Under the pieces are notes generated by a model. That model was not told the origin of the DNA and made no database searches. It was given only the letters and a program-made list of their open reading frames with translations. This document shows, piece after piece, positions 39,638 through 50,184 of a DNA stretch of 64,000 nucleotides. The translations under genes were made by a program, and so were the position numbers. Source of the stretch: Mesorhizobium sp. J428 (GTDB lineage Bacteria; Pseudomonadota; Alphaproteobacteria; Rhizobiales; Rhizobiaceae); assembly GCF_024699925.1 (NCBI RefSeq), contig NZ_JAJOMX010000001.1, positions 3,820,001-3,884,000 on the forward strand, read 5' to 3'. The first letter of the stretch is position 1. Each line of letters begins with the position of its first letter.

Positions 39638-40240
39638 TCAGGCGGCGATCGAGGCTTCCTCGGCTTCGGCCTTGCGGGCGGCGAGAAGGGCCTTTGACCA
39701 CCAGACGACCTGGTTCAGCATGTCGTCGGCCGACTGCTTCAGGTGCTCCAGCTCCTCGAGCTTCTTCTGGCCCTGCATGACGGGCAGCATGTCAGCCCAG
39801 ACGATGTGGACGCCGGCCCGGACGGGTGCCATCTGGGTCTCGATCGCGATCAGGCGCAGGTGTTCGACCGCGCGCGCGCCGCCGACGCCGCCATAGCCGA
39901 CGAAGCCGACGGCCTTCTTGTTCCACTCGGTATAGGCATAGTCGAAGGCGTTCTTGAGCACCGCGGTGGGGGCGCGGTTATATTCGGCGGCGGTGAAGAC
40001 GAAGCCGTCGAGGCTCGCGACCTTCTTCTGCCACTTCTGCGCCACTTCGCTCTTCGAGGGCGCCCAGGCGGGCGAGGCCGGCTCGTCGAAGAAGGGCAGC
40101 GGGAAGTCGCGCAGGTCGATCAGCTCGACCTCGATGTCGCCGCGGGCCTTGGCGATCTCGTAGATCCACTGTGCAGGCTTGTCAGCGAAGCGGCCCTCGC
40201 GGGTGCTGCCGATGACGATTCCAATCTTGGGTTTGGACAT
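39638..40240 (-). CDS. NADPH-dependent FMN reductase family protein
   Basis: 200 residues of the flavodoxin-like fold: IGIVIGSTREGRFADKPAQW binds the FMN phosphate, DGFVFTAAEYNRAPTAVLKN and GFVGYGGVGGARAVEHLR complete the cofactor site. These are NAD(P)H:quinone or chromate reductase-like enzymes. AGGAGAG precedes ATG 40240. It is divergent from an HxlR-type regulator gene, which very likely controls it. Confidence 0.92.
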   Translation of the reverse strand: MSKPKIGIVIGSTREGRFADKPAQWIYEIAKARGDIEVELIDLRDFPLPFFDEPASPAWAPSKSEVAQKWQKKVASLDGFVFTAAEYNRAPTAVLKNAFDYAYTEWNKKAVGFVGYGGVGGARAVEHLRLIAIETQMAPVRAGVHIVWADMLPVMQGQKKLEELEHLKQSADDMLNQVVWWSKALLAARKAEAEEASIAA

Positions 40241-40263
40241 GATAGGCTCTCCTGAAGAAATCT

Positions 40264-40280
40264 GGTATCTTTGGGATACC
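40264..40280. promoter_or_regulatory. Inverted repeat GGTATC-N5-GATACC, probable HxlR operator
   Basis: A perfect 6-bp inverted repeat with a 5-bp spacer in the 85-bp region between the divergent FMN reductase and HxlR genes. HxlR-family regulators commonly bind short TATC/GATA-type palindromes between themselves and their divergent target. Inference by position. Confidence 0.6.
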
Positions 40281-40325
40281 GACGCTACATAAGAGAGCGG
40301 TGGAAACGCGCAAGGAGGCACTTTC

Positions 40326-40694
40326 GTGAAACCAGGTCACCCTTACCATACAGAAGACTGCCGCGCGGTGAGCGAGGTGCTGTCCCGGGTGGGCGACAAA
40401 TGGACGGTTCTGGTCGTCCAGTATCTTGGCTCGGGGCCGATGCGCTTCTCGGAACTGAAGCGCACGATCGGCGGCATTTCGCAGAAGATGCTGACCACTA
40501 CGCTGCGCGGGCTGGAGCGCGACGGCTTCGTCACGCGCACCGTATTTCCAACGATTCCGCCGCGCGTCGACTACCAGTTGACCGAGCTCGGCCAGGAACT
40601 GCTGACGCCGGTGACTGCGCTGGGCGAATGGGCCCGCATGAACATCCTGCGCATCCGCGAGGCGCGCGAGCGCTTCGACGAGACCGTCGTCTGA
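40326..40694 (+). CDS. HxlR family winged-helix transcriptional regulator
   Basis: 122 residues, GTG start with AAGGAGG 8 bases upstream. HxlR features: CRAVSEVLSRVGDKWTVLVV, MRFSELKRTIGGISQKMLTT, LRGLERDGFVTRTVFPTIPP and YQLTELGQELL. An N-terminal cysteine (C12) is in the position used for redox or electrophile sensing in relatives. It probably represses the divergent flavin reductase gene. Confidence 0.94.
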   Translation: MKPGHPYHTEDCRAVSEVLSRVGDKWTVLVVQYLGSGPMRFSELKRTIGGISQKMLTTTLRGLERDGFVTRTVFPTIPPRVDYQLTELGQELLTPVTALGEWARMNILRIREARERFDETVV

Positions 40695-40793
40695 CGCAAC
40701 CCTGCCGGCGGAAAATCGCGCTGGTGCCTATGGTTAGCAGAGCGTAAACTTTCGTTTGTTCAACGGTCTGTCCACGCTACGGAAACGTCGCCG

Positions 40794-41753
40794 ATGATGG
40801 AATACGGCTACAATCTCGACCAGAAGACGGTGAAGGCGCTCTCCGAGCTGAAGCCGTGGCGCACCGCGGCGGCGATCGTCTTCGACTGGGCCGTGATCGC
40901 GGCGGCGATCGCCTTCTCGGAATGGATGGACACCGCCTGGGCGCTGGTGCTCGCCTGGCTCGTCATCGCCGGGCGCATGCATGCGATGGGCGTGCTGATC
41001 CACGACTTCGCGCATTACCGCTTCATCCCGAACAAGAAGGTCTCGGAATGGGTCGGCGACGTGCTGCTCGCCTGGCCGCTGCTCACCTTCGTCGACGGCT
41101 ATCGCAAGAACCATCTCGCGCATCACCGCTACACCAATACGGAGAAGGACCCCGACTGGAGGATCAAGCTCGGCACGCGGCACTTCACCTTCCCGCAGAG
41201 CTGGCAATACGCCATCATGAACCTGCTCGGCTACCTGGTCGGCATCTCGTCCTACCGCGACATGAAGTCGATCGTGGTGCGGCTGTCGGACGACGAGGGG
41301 CGGCCGCTGCACTACCAGCTCAAGCGCCTCGGCTTTTATGTAGCGGTGGCGTTCGTGTTTTTCCTGACCGGCGCCTGGCACGGCTTCCTGCTCTACTGGC
41401 TGCTGCCGTTCTTCACCTTCATGCTGCTCTTTCTCTACATTCGCTCCGTCGCCGAGCATTTCGGCTCGATGGACTATGAAAGCGAACTGGGCTCGTCGCG
41501 CACGGTCTATCCCTATCTGTGGGAGCGCGCCTTCTTCGCCCCGCACAACGTCAACTACCACCTCGACCACCACCTCTATCCGAGCGTGCCGTTCTACAAC
41601 CTGCCGAAGCTGCATGCGGCGCTGATGGCCGATCCGGAATTCGCCGCCGGCGCGCACATCACGCGCGGCTATTCGACCGGGCTGGTGCGCGAATGCCTGG
41701 CGCCCAAGGCGCAGACGCAGGCGTCGGCGGGCAACCCGGCGCCCGCCGAATAG
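40794..41753 (+). CDS. Membrane fatty acid desaturase family protein
   Basis: 319 residues with four to six membrane helices and three histidine boxes: HDFAHYR, HLAHHRYTN and HLDHHLYPS. These bind the di-iron centre of membrane desaturases and hydroxylases. The substrate (acyl lipid, sphingolipid or carotenoid) is unclear. ATG at 40794 or 40797. Convergent with the thioesterase gene. Confidence 0.92.
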   Translation: MMEYGYNLDQKTVKALSELKPWRTAAAIVFDWAVIAAAIAFSEWMDTAWALVLAWLVIAGRMHAMGVLIHDFAHYRFIPNKKVSEWVGDVLLAWPLLTFVDGYRKNHLAHHRYTNTEKDPDWRIKLGTRHFTFPQSWQYAIMNLLGYLVGISSYRDMKSIVVRLSDDEGRPLHYQLKRLGFYVAVAFVFFLTGAWHGFLLYWLLPFFTFMLLFLYIRSVAEHFGSMDYESELGSSRTVYPYLWERAFFAPHNVNYHLDHHLYPSVPFYNLPKLHAALMADPEFAAGAHITRGYSTGLVRECLAPKAQTQASAGNPAPAE

Positions 41754-41759
41754 GCCGGC

Positions 41760-42149
41760 TCACTCGGCCGGGATCGGTGCGGGCTTGCCCTGCTGGTCGA
41801 GCGCGACCATGACGAAATCGGCATGGGTGACCTTCTCCATCACGTCGGAGAGGTAGCGCTGCGCCCAGGCTTCGAGCGACAGCGTCATCGAGGTGCGGCC
41901 GACGCGGGTGATCTCGGCATAGATCGACAGCGTGTCGCCGACCTTCATCGGCTTGGCGAAGAACATCTTCTCCACCGCGACGGTGACGACGCGGCCCTTG
42001 GCCCGCTCGGCGGCGCGGATGCCGCAGGCAAGGTCCATCTGCGCCATGACCCAGCCGCCGAAGATGTCGCCTGCGGCATTGGTGTCGGCCGGCATCGCCA
42101 GCGTGCGCAGCACCAGCTCTCCCGCGGGTTTGGCGTCGGTGTCGGTCAT
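41760..42149 (-). CDS. Acyl-CoA thioesterase, hotdog fold (YciA-like)
   Basis: 129 residues. Motifs: LAMPADTNAAGDIFGGWVMA (active-site region with the conserved N-x-x-G-D-x-F-G-G), VEKMFFAKPMKVGD and the C-terminal FVMVALDQQGKP. It hydrolyses acyl-CoA thioesters in the cytoplasm. It lies next to a desaturase gene, consistent with lipid metabolism. Confidence 0.93.
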   Translation of the reverse strand: MTDTDAKPAGELVLRTLAMPADTNAAGDIFGGWVMAQMDLACGIRAAERAKGRVVTVAVEKMFFAKPMKVGDTLSIYAEITRVGRTSMTLSLEAWAQRYLSDVMEKVTHADFVMVALDQQGKPAPIPAE

Positions 42150-42302
42150 TGCGGCGGCCTCCCTTTGCTTCGCACCTAGTCGGCGCGCATGTGCCAGTCA
42201 ACGGGTCGCACCCCGAGGGTCGCGCGTGAACGAATTTTGTTATCGTGCCGCTGAGCATAATCCGCTATTGGGCGCTCACGCTGGGAGTCCGGAGAGGTGC
42301 AG

Positions 42303-44966
<2,664 letters not shown>

Positions 44967-44989
44967 GGCGCTTCATCAGAACGTCTGCT

Positions 44990-45163
44990 GGCGCCCCCCT
45001 CACCCGGCCTCCGCTCCGCTCGGCCACCCTCTCCCCGAGGGGAGAGGAGGTTCGCAGTCGTCTGCGCCATCTGGATTCGAGATTGGCTGCGAACGCCGGA
45101 TCATTTCCTCTCCCCTTGGGGGAGGGTGGCCGAGCGGAGCGGAGGCCGGGTGAGGGGGACGCC
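44990..45163. repeat. MITE-like inverted-repeat element (rhizobial CTCACCCGGCCTCCGCT repeat)
   Basis: A 174-bp element whose two halves are long inverted copies. The left arm (44990-45048) and right arm (45106-45163) share about 45-55 bases with few mismatches, including CTCACCCGGCCTCCGCTC and GGCCACCCTC. The centre even carries a weaker inverted TTCGCAG. Copies of this type are very common between genes in Mesorhizobium and relatives. No transposase gene is present. Confidence 0.85.
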
Positions 45164-45208
45164 CAACCCGCATCTGGCTTGTGGTGCAGACCTTGTTCCG
45201 AGCCGGGC

Positions 45209-45406
45209 TCAGAAAGCTTTAGGCAGGCCCGCCTGACGAAGGATCGCATTGGCGGTGTGGCGGCTGGGAATGCCGATCGGCACGGCGAAGCTTCGATTGT
45301 TAAGTGGGCTGCGCCAGATCTCGTGGCTGCCCTTGCCTTGCCGGACCAGCGTGCAGCCCGCGGCGCGAAGAAGTTCCCTCAGCGGCCGGTCGAACTGCGG
45401 CGCCAT
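45209..45406 (-). CDS. hicA: HicA-like mRNA interferase toxin
   Basis: 65 residues of the double-stranded-RNA-binding HicA fold: LRELLRAAGCTLVRQGKGSH with the catalytic His in GKGSHEIW, then RHTANAILRQAGL. Its ATG abuts the stop of the upstream antitoxin gene with no gap. When free it would cleave mRNA. It lies 45 bp from the inverted-repeat element. Confidence 0.87.
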   Translation of the reverse strand: MAPQFDRPLRELLRAAGCTLVRQGKGSHEIWRSPLNNRSFAVPIGIPSRHTANAILRQAGLPKAF

Positions 45407-45643
45407 TCAGGCGGCCGCGAGCTCGGCTTCTCGCAGGGCCGTTATCTGCAGGAACAGCGACGCCGGATCGACGTCCGGATGATTGTCCGGCAGGAGATCG
45501 AGCGCCATGGCGGAGATCTTTTCAAGGAGACCGTCCAGCGTCGACGCGTCGGCGGCGGCCGGAATGTCGTCGCAATGGCCCGTCCAGACCGATGCTTCAT
45601 CGTCCCAGGCCGCAGTGATGGTGAATATGACGGGTTTAGACAT
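45407..45643 (-). CDS. DUF1902 (HicB-like) antitoxin
   Basis: 78 residues. DUF1902 pattern: FTITAAWDDEASVWTGHCDD, then an amphipathic LDGLLEKISAMALDLLPDN. HicB-like partial-RNase-H folds neutralise HicA toxins. There is no separate DNA-binding domain, so autoregulation may need another factor. GGAG occurs twice upstream of the ATG. Confidence 0.83.
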   Translation of the reverse strand: MSKPVIFTITAAWDDEASVWTGHCDDIPAAADASTLDGLLEKISAMALDLLPDNHPDVDPASLFLQITALREAELAAA

Positions 45644-45831
45644 GCCGGCTCCGCTCCGAGGCTACGTCTTATAACACTGGACAGGCACAGAGGGGAGAGG
45701 TTGTCGGCAAAGGGCTGGGCACCGCTGGTTGCCGGGCTCTGTGATCTTTTCCTTGACTATTGTGGCGACCTTGCCGTTCGGTCGGCCGTCCGCAGTACGC
45801 CGTTCGAACCCGTGACAGGCCTCCGCATACG

Positions 45832-46920
45832 ATGACCATGCCCCTTGCGCGCCCAGCCCCGACCGGAGGCGCGATCCGTTCGATCCTGGTCATCCAGACG
45901 AAATATATCGGCGACGTGGTGCTTTCGTCCGCGCTGACGGCGGGGTTGCGGCGCAGCTTCCCGGGTGCCCGGATCGACATGGCCTGCGAGAGACATCTCA
46001 TCGACTTCGTCCGCGACAACGGCGTCGCCGACGGGACGATCGGCGTCGAAAGGGCAAAGACGCGCGGGTCGATCCCGGACCGGCTCGCCGTGCGCCTCAA
46101 GCTGCTGAGGCAGGTGCGGGCCGGCGGATACGACCTGTCGATCGACATTGCCGACAGCACCACCTCGCAACTGGCGCAGTGGGCGGTCGGGGCGCCGGTG
46201 CGCGTCAGCTATGATCCGCCCGAGAAGCGCTCCGTGCTCGGCATCTTCGGCCGACCCTGGACGCATCCCTGCCCGCGGTTCGGCACGGGAACCCATTATG
46301 TCGACCGCTATCTCGCGCCGCTCACGGCGCTGGGGATGGATGCAGGCGGGCTTTCGCCGCGGCTGACGCCGTCGCCGGCGCGGCAGGCGGAGGCGGATGC
46401 GCTGCTGGCGGCCGAGGGGCTTGAGCCGGGCGGCTTCATTGCCGTGCATGCGGGCGCGCGCACAGAGCCGCGCCGCTGGCCGCCGGAGCGTTTTGCGGCG
46501 GTGCTGGCCGAGGCTTCGTCACGCTACGGGCTGAAGGTCGCCCTGATCGGCGGGCCGGACGAGCGCGAGCTGTCGCAGGCGGTGGCGGACGGGTGCGGCG
46601 GCACGGTGCTGGCCGGGCGCCTGCCGCTCGCAGCACTGCCGGCGCTGATGTCGCGAGCGGGCCTCTTCGTCGGCAACGAGAGCGGGCCGATGCACATCGC
46701 CGCCGCCGTCGGCGTGCCGGTGGTCGGCCTGTTCGGCCTGACCGATCCGGCGGTCTGGGGACCGGTGTCAAAGCGCGCTGCGGCGATCAGGCCGCCGATG
46801 CCCTGCGCCTGCGTGCGGCCGGGCGTCTGCGTGCCCGACGACACCAACAAGGCGTGGTGCGTGACCCGGATCGGCGAGGCCGAAGTGGCCGGTGCGATCG
46901 ACCGGGTGCTTGGCGGCTGA
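45832..46920 (+). CDS. Glycosyltransferase family 9 (heptosyltransferase-like)
   Basis: 362 residues. The N-terminal Rossmann half opens with SILVIQTKYIGDVVLSSALT, and the C-terminal half has the donor site GFIAVHAGARTEPRRWPPER and FVGNESGPMHIAAAVGVPVV. WaaC/WaaF-type enzymes add heptose to the lipopolysaccharide inner core. The cysteine-rich tail (PMPCACVRPGVCVPDD) is a common family variation. The upstream 188 bp (45644-45831) hold nothing I recognise. Confidence 0.9.
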   Translation: MTMPLARPAPTGGAIRSILVIQTKYIGDVVLSSALTAGLRRSFPGARIDMACERHLIDFVRDNGVADGTIGVERAKTRGSIPDRLAVRLKLLRQVRAGGYDLSIDIADSTTSQLAQWAVGAPVRVSYDPPEKRSVLGIFGRPWTHPCPRFGTGTHYVDRYLAPLTALGMDAGGLSPRLTPSPARQAEADALLAAEGLEPGGFIAVHAGARTEPRRWPPERFAAVLAEASSRYGLKVALIGGPDERELSQAVADGCGGTVLAGRLPLAALPALMSRAGLFVGNESGPMHIAAAVGVPVVGLFGLTDPAVWGPVSKRAAAIRPPMPCACVRPGVCVPDDTNKAWCVTRIGEAEVAGAIDRVLGG

Positions 46921-46925
46921 GCGCG

Positions 46926-47297
46926 TTACGCCTCGATCGTCACGCGGTCGGGATAGAAGGCGCCGTGGTCGCGGATCGCCTCCATCTCGTCAAAGGGCGT
47001 CTCGTAGGCCCACATCGCGTTCTCGCCGCGGCTTCCGGCGGGCGTGACGCTCCAGTAGGAGGCGTCGCCCTTGTAGGGACAGTGGCTGGCATGCGTCGTC
47101 TTCACGAGCGTCGAGAAATCGATGTCGGCGAAGGGGATGTAGAGCACCGGCGGGTAAGGCGTCTCGGTGAGCCTCAGCGCGCGGGCGGTGCGCGCGATCA
47201 CCTTGCCGCCCGCCGAGACGGTGACCGGGCCGGGATAGGGCTCGACGGCGATCGACTTGGCGGGATTGCGGGCGAAGCCGGGGGAGGGGTTGGCCAT
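46926..47297 (-). CDS. DUF427 domain protein
   Basis: 123 residues. DUF427 shows in VTVSAGGKVIARTARALRL, YPPVLYIPFADIDF, HCPYKGDASYWSV and NAMWAYETPFDEM. Its function is unknown; a compact beta fold. AAAGGAGAG at the right distance fixes the ATG at 47297. Confidence 0.9.
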   Translation of the reverse strand: MANPSPGFARNPAKSIAVEPYPGPVTVSAGGKVIARTARALRLTETPYPPVLYIPFADIDFSTLVKTTHASHCPYKGDASYWSVTPAGSRGENAMWAYETPFDEMEAIRDHGAFYPDRVTIEA

Positions 47298-47401
47298 GGT
47301 CGCTCTCCTTTGTCGATGCGGCATCACCGATCTTGCGGCCGCCGCGAATTTGCCGCAAGGCGGGACAAGATCACGACTGCTCGACCGCCGGACGCATCCC
47401 G

Positions 47402-48136
47402 ATGAAACCTGCCCTGCTCGCTGCGCTCGCGGCCGCCCTCCTGTGCTCGCCGGCGGCGGCCGGAAGCCGTCTGGTCGAGCCGCAACTGCATCTCGAAAGC
47501 TCGGCGGGCGGGCGGCGCGTGGCGCTGACGCTCGATGCGTGTTCCGGCGCCACCGACACGCGCATCCTGTCGACGCTGGTGGAGAACGCCATTCCGGCGA
47601 CGATCTTTGTCACGGCGCGCTGGCTCAAGCGCAATCCAGACGCGGTGCGGCTGCTGCTCGCGCATCCGGACCTGTTCGAGCTCGAGAACCACGGCGCGCG
47701 CCATGTGCCGGCGGTGGACGAGGCGGTGCATATCTACGGCATCGCGGCCGCGGGGTCGCCGCAGGCGGTGGCAGCGGAGGTGGAGGGCGGGGCGAGCGGC
47801 ATGACGGCGCTGGGTCTCGACAAGCCGCGCTGGTTTCGCGGCGCGACGGCGAAATACACGCCATCCGCGATCGCCGAGATCCGCAGGATGGGCTACCGCG
47901 TCGCCGGCTATTCGGTGAATGCGGACGAGGGTGCGCTGCTGGGGGCCGCGACCGTCGAGAAGCGTGTCGCGGCGGCGCGCGACGGCGACGTCATCATCGC
48001 CCACATCAACCAGCCGACGCGCCAGGCGGGCGCGGGACTGGTGAAGGGCCTGCTGCGGCTCAAGGCCGACGGCGCAACCTTTGTGCGGCTGGCGGACGTG
48101 GCCGAGACGGGGACGGACGGCACGGCGGAGCCGTGA
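47402..48136 (+). CDS. Exported polysaccharide deacetylase family protein
   Basis: 244 residues with a signal peptide (ALLAALAAALLCSPAAAG). The NodB-like core has VALTLDACSGATDTRIL, LENHGARH (metal histidines) and RWFRGATAKYTP. The usual T-F-D-D motif reads L-D-A-C, so the second Asp (metal ligand) is replaced by Ala; the first, catalytic Asp remains. The same variant is seen in other alphaproteobacterial members. The substrate is unknown. Confidence 0.85.
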   Translation: MKPALLAALAAALLCSPAAAGSRLVEPQLHLESSAGGRRVALTLDACSGATDTRILSTLVENAIPATIFVTARWLKRNPDAVRLLLAHPDLFELENHGARHVPAVDEAVHIYGIAAAGSPQAVAAEVEGGASGMTALGLDKPRWFRGATAKYTPSAIAEIRRMGYRVAGYSVNADEGALLGAATVEKRVAAARDGDVIIAHINQPTRQAGAGLVKGLLRLKADGATFVRLADVAETGTDGTAEP

Positions 48137-48161
48137 GGGGGCGACTGCCTTAGGAAAGCCC

Positions 48162-49550
48162 TCAGGCGGCGCGGAGGGCTTCCTTGCTGACCCAGGCCTC
48201 GGTGTCGGCGAGCGCCTTTTCGAAGCGGTCGAACAGCTCGTTGAGTTCGGCCTCGGTGATGATCATCGGCGGGCAGAAGGCAATCGTGTCGCCGATGGCA
48301 CGCAGGATGGCGCCGTGGCCTTCGGCGAACTTCGCCAGCCCAGGGCCGACGCCCTTCTTGCCGTCGAAGGAGCGCTTGGTGCGCTTGTCGGCCACCAGCT
48401 CCACGCCGCCGACGAGGCCCGAATAGCGCACCTCGCCGACGAGCGGGTGGTCCGCGACGGCCTTCAGCCGCGTCTCGAAGACGGGCGCCAGCGCCCGCAC
48501 TTTGCCGACGATGTCGCGCTTCTGGTAGATCTCGATCGTCTTCGCGCCGACGGCGCAGCCGAGCGGATGGCCGCCATAGGTGAAGCCGTGGCCGAACGTG
48601 CCGATCTGGCGCGAATGGTCGACATAGGCCTGATAGATGTCCTCCGGCACCAGCACCGCGCCGAGCGGCACATAGGCCGAGGTGAGCTGCTTGGCGGCGG
48701 AGATGGTGGTGGGCACCATGCCGTGCGTCTGGCAGCCCCACCAGTTGCCGGTGCGGCCGAAGCCGTTGATGACCTCGTCGTCGATCAGGATGATGTCGTG
48801 CTCGTCGAGCACTTGCTTGATCGCCGGATAGTAGCCGGCCGGCGGGACGATGACGCCGCCGGCGCCCATGACGGGCTCGGCGATCATCGCCGCGATCGTG
48901 TCCGGCCCCTCGCGCTCGATCAAATCGCGGAGGGAGCCCACAATCCTCGCCAGGAACTCGGCCTCCGTCTCGCCGTCCTCGCCGAAGCGCCAGTAGTGCG
49001 GGCAGTCCGTGTGGATGACGCGGTCGACCGGCAGATCCCAGCCCATGTGGTTGTAGGGCAGGCCGGTGAGCGAGGCGGCCATGATGGTGACGCCGTGATA
49101 GGCCTTCTGGCGCGAGATGATCTTCTTCTTGTTCGGTCGGCCAAGCGCATTGTTCATGTACCAGGCGAGCTTGACCTGAGTGTCGTTGGCCTCGGAACCG
49201 GACGAGGTGTAGAACACTTTCGAGATCGGGATCGGCGCGATCTCCTTCAGCTTCTCGGCCAGCTCGATCGCCGGCTCCATGCCCTTGGCGCCGAACAGGT
49301 GCGAGTAGGACAGCGTGCGCAGCTGCTCGGTGGCGGCCTCGATCAGCTCCTCGTCGCCATAGCCGAGGCCGGTGCACCACAGACCCGCCATGCCCTCGAT
49401 ATAGGCCTTGCCCTGCGTGTCGTAGACATAGACGCCCTTGCCGCGCTCGATGACCAGCGGACCGATCTCCCGCAGCCTGTGGAGCGGCGTGTAGGGGTGA
49501 AGCAGGGCTTCGACATCGCGCGCCTGAACGTTGGTGAGCGGGGCATTCAT
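48162..49550 (-). CDS. Class III aminotransferase (omega-amino acid/beta-alanine-pyruvate type)
   Basis: 462 residues. PLP features: YTSSGSEANDTQVKLAWYMN, AYHGVTIMAASLTGLP, IIDDEVINGFGRTG-like ILIDDEVINGFGRTG, and the Schiff-base Lys in TTISAAKQLTSAYVPLGA. The family includes putrescine, taurine and beta-alanine aminotransferases; the substrate cannot be assigned from sequence. GGAGACC precedes the ATG. Confidence 0.93.
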   Translation of the reverse strand: MNAPLTNVQARDVEALLHPYTPLHRLREIGPLVIERGKGVYVYDTQGKAYIEGMAGLWCTGLGYGDEELIEAATEQLRTLSYSHLFGAKGMEPAIELAEKLKEIAPIPISKVFYTSSGSEANDTQVKLAWYMNNALGRPNKKKIISRQKAYHGVTIMAASLTGLPYNHMGWDLPVDRVIHTDCPHYWRFGEDGETEAEFLARIVGSLRDLIEREGPDTIAAMIAEPVMGAGGVIVPPAGYYPAIKQVLDEHDIILIDDEVINGFGRTGNWWGCQTHGMVPTTISAAKQLTSAYVPLGAVLVPEDIYQAYVDHSRQIGTFGHGFTYGGHPLGCAVGAKTIEIYQKRDIVGKVRALAPVFETRLKAVADHPLVGEVRYSGLVGGVELVADKRTKRSFDGKKGVGPGLAKFAEGHGAILRAIGDTIAFCPPMIITEAELNELFDRFEKALADTEAWVSKEALRAA

Positions 49551-49656
49551 GACAGGTCTCCGGTGTTCGGCCGGAGACTAGCGAAGATTCAGCAGTGCGG
49601 TAACCCCGCGGCGAGCCTGGACCAAACGCATTCGGCCAGCTGGCGGCGAAAACCTG

Positions 49657-50019
49657 TCAGGCCGCGATGGCGGGCATGCGCTCCATTACCTGCGACCACG
49701 AGCGGGCGAGGCGGGCAATGGGGTTGCTGCTCTCGGCGACCTTCTCGATGCGGGTGCTGAGGCCGTCCTCGCCGAGGATCACCAGCACCAGTTCGTGGTC
49801 GCCGCGCTCGCCGAGACTGATGACCGCGACGCGGCTGCAGTCGGCAATGGCCGCCGTCGGCATGGTGAAGAGGAGCGCGCCGCCGGTCGCTCTGGCTGCC
49901 GCGGCGGCTGCCTCGTCGAAGCCGGCCTTGACGTCTTCCAGATCGAGCGCGAATTCGAGCTCGACCACTTCGAGCGAGGGCCTGACGGGGACTGGCGCGC
50001 TGGCCGCATGCGTTTCCAT
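49657..50019 (-). CDS. Conserved hypothetical protein
   Basis: 120 residues, AGGATGAG before the ATG. Beta-rich acidic core (LEVVELEFALDLEDVKAGFD, RVAVISLGERGDHELVLVIL) with an Ala-rich helix. No family recognised. Sequence quality and codon use look genuine. Confidence 0.6.
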   Translation of the reverse strand: METHAASAPVPVRPSLEVVELEFALDLEDVKAGFDEAAAAAARATGGALLFTMPTAAIADCSRVAVISLGERGDHELVLVILGEDGLSTRIEKVAESSNPIARLARSWSQVMERMPAIAA

Positions 50020-50184
50020 GGGAGACTCATCCTGAAGGTCCGCCTGAGCGAGCTATGCCGGCGAGAATGGCCGCAATGTGGCGTCTGCGGCGCTGTCCAA
50101 GGTTGACGAAAAGTCATTCCGGCGGCACTGGACAAGTGCTTCGCGCCGCACGAAATTCGCGCCGGTGCCTTCGGGAGGAATTCT

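Noticed and set aside
44990..45163. Possible CRISPR array or terminator pair
   Set aside because: Only two copies exist, in inverted orientation, and the sequence matches a known type of rhizobial dispersed inverted repeat rather than direct repeats with spacers.
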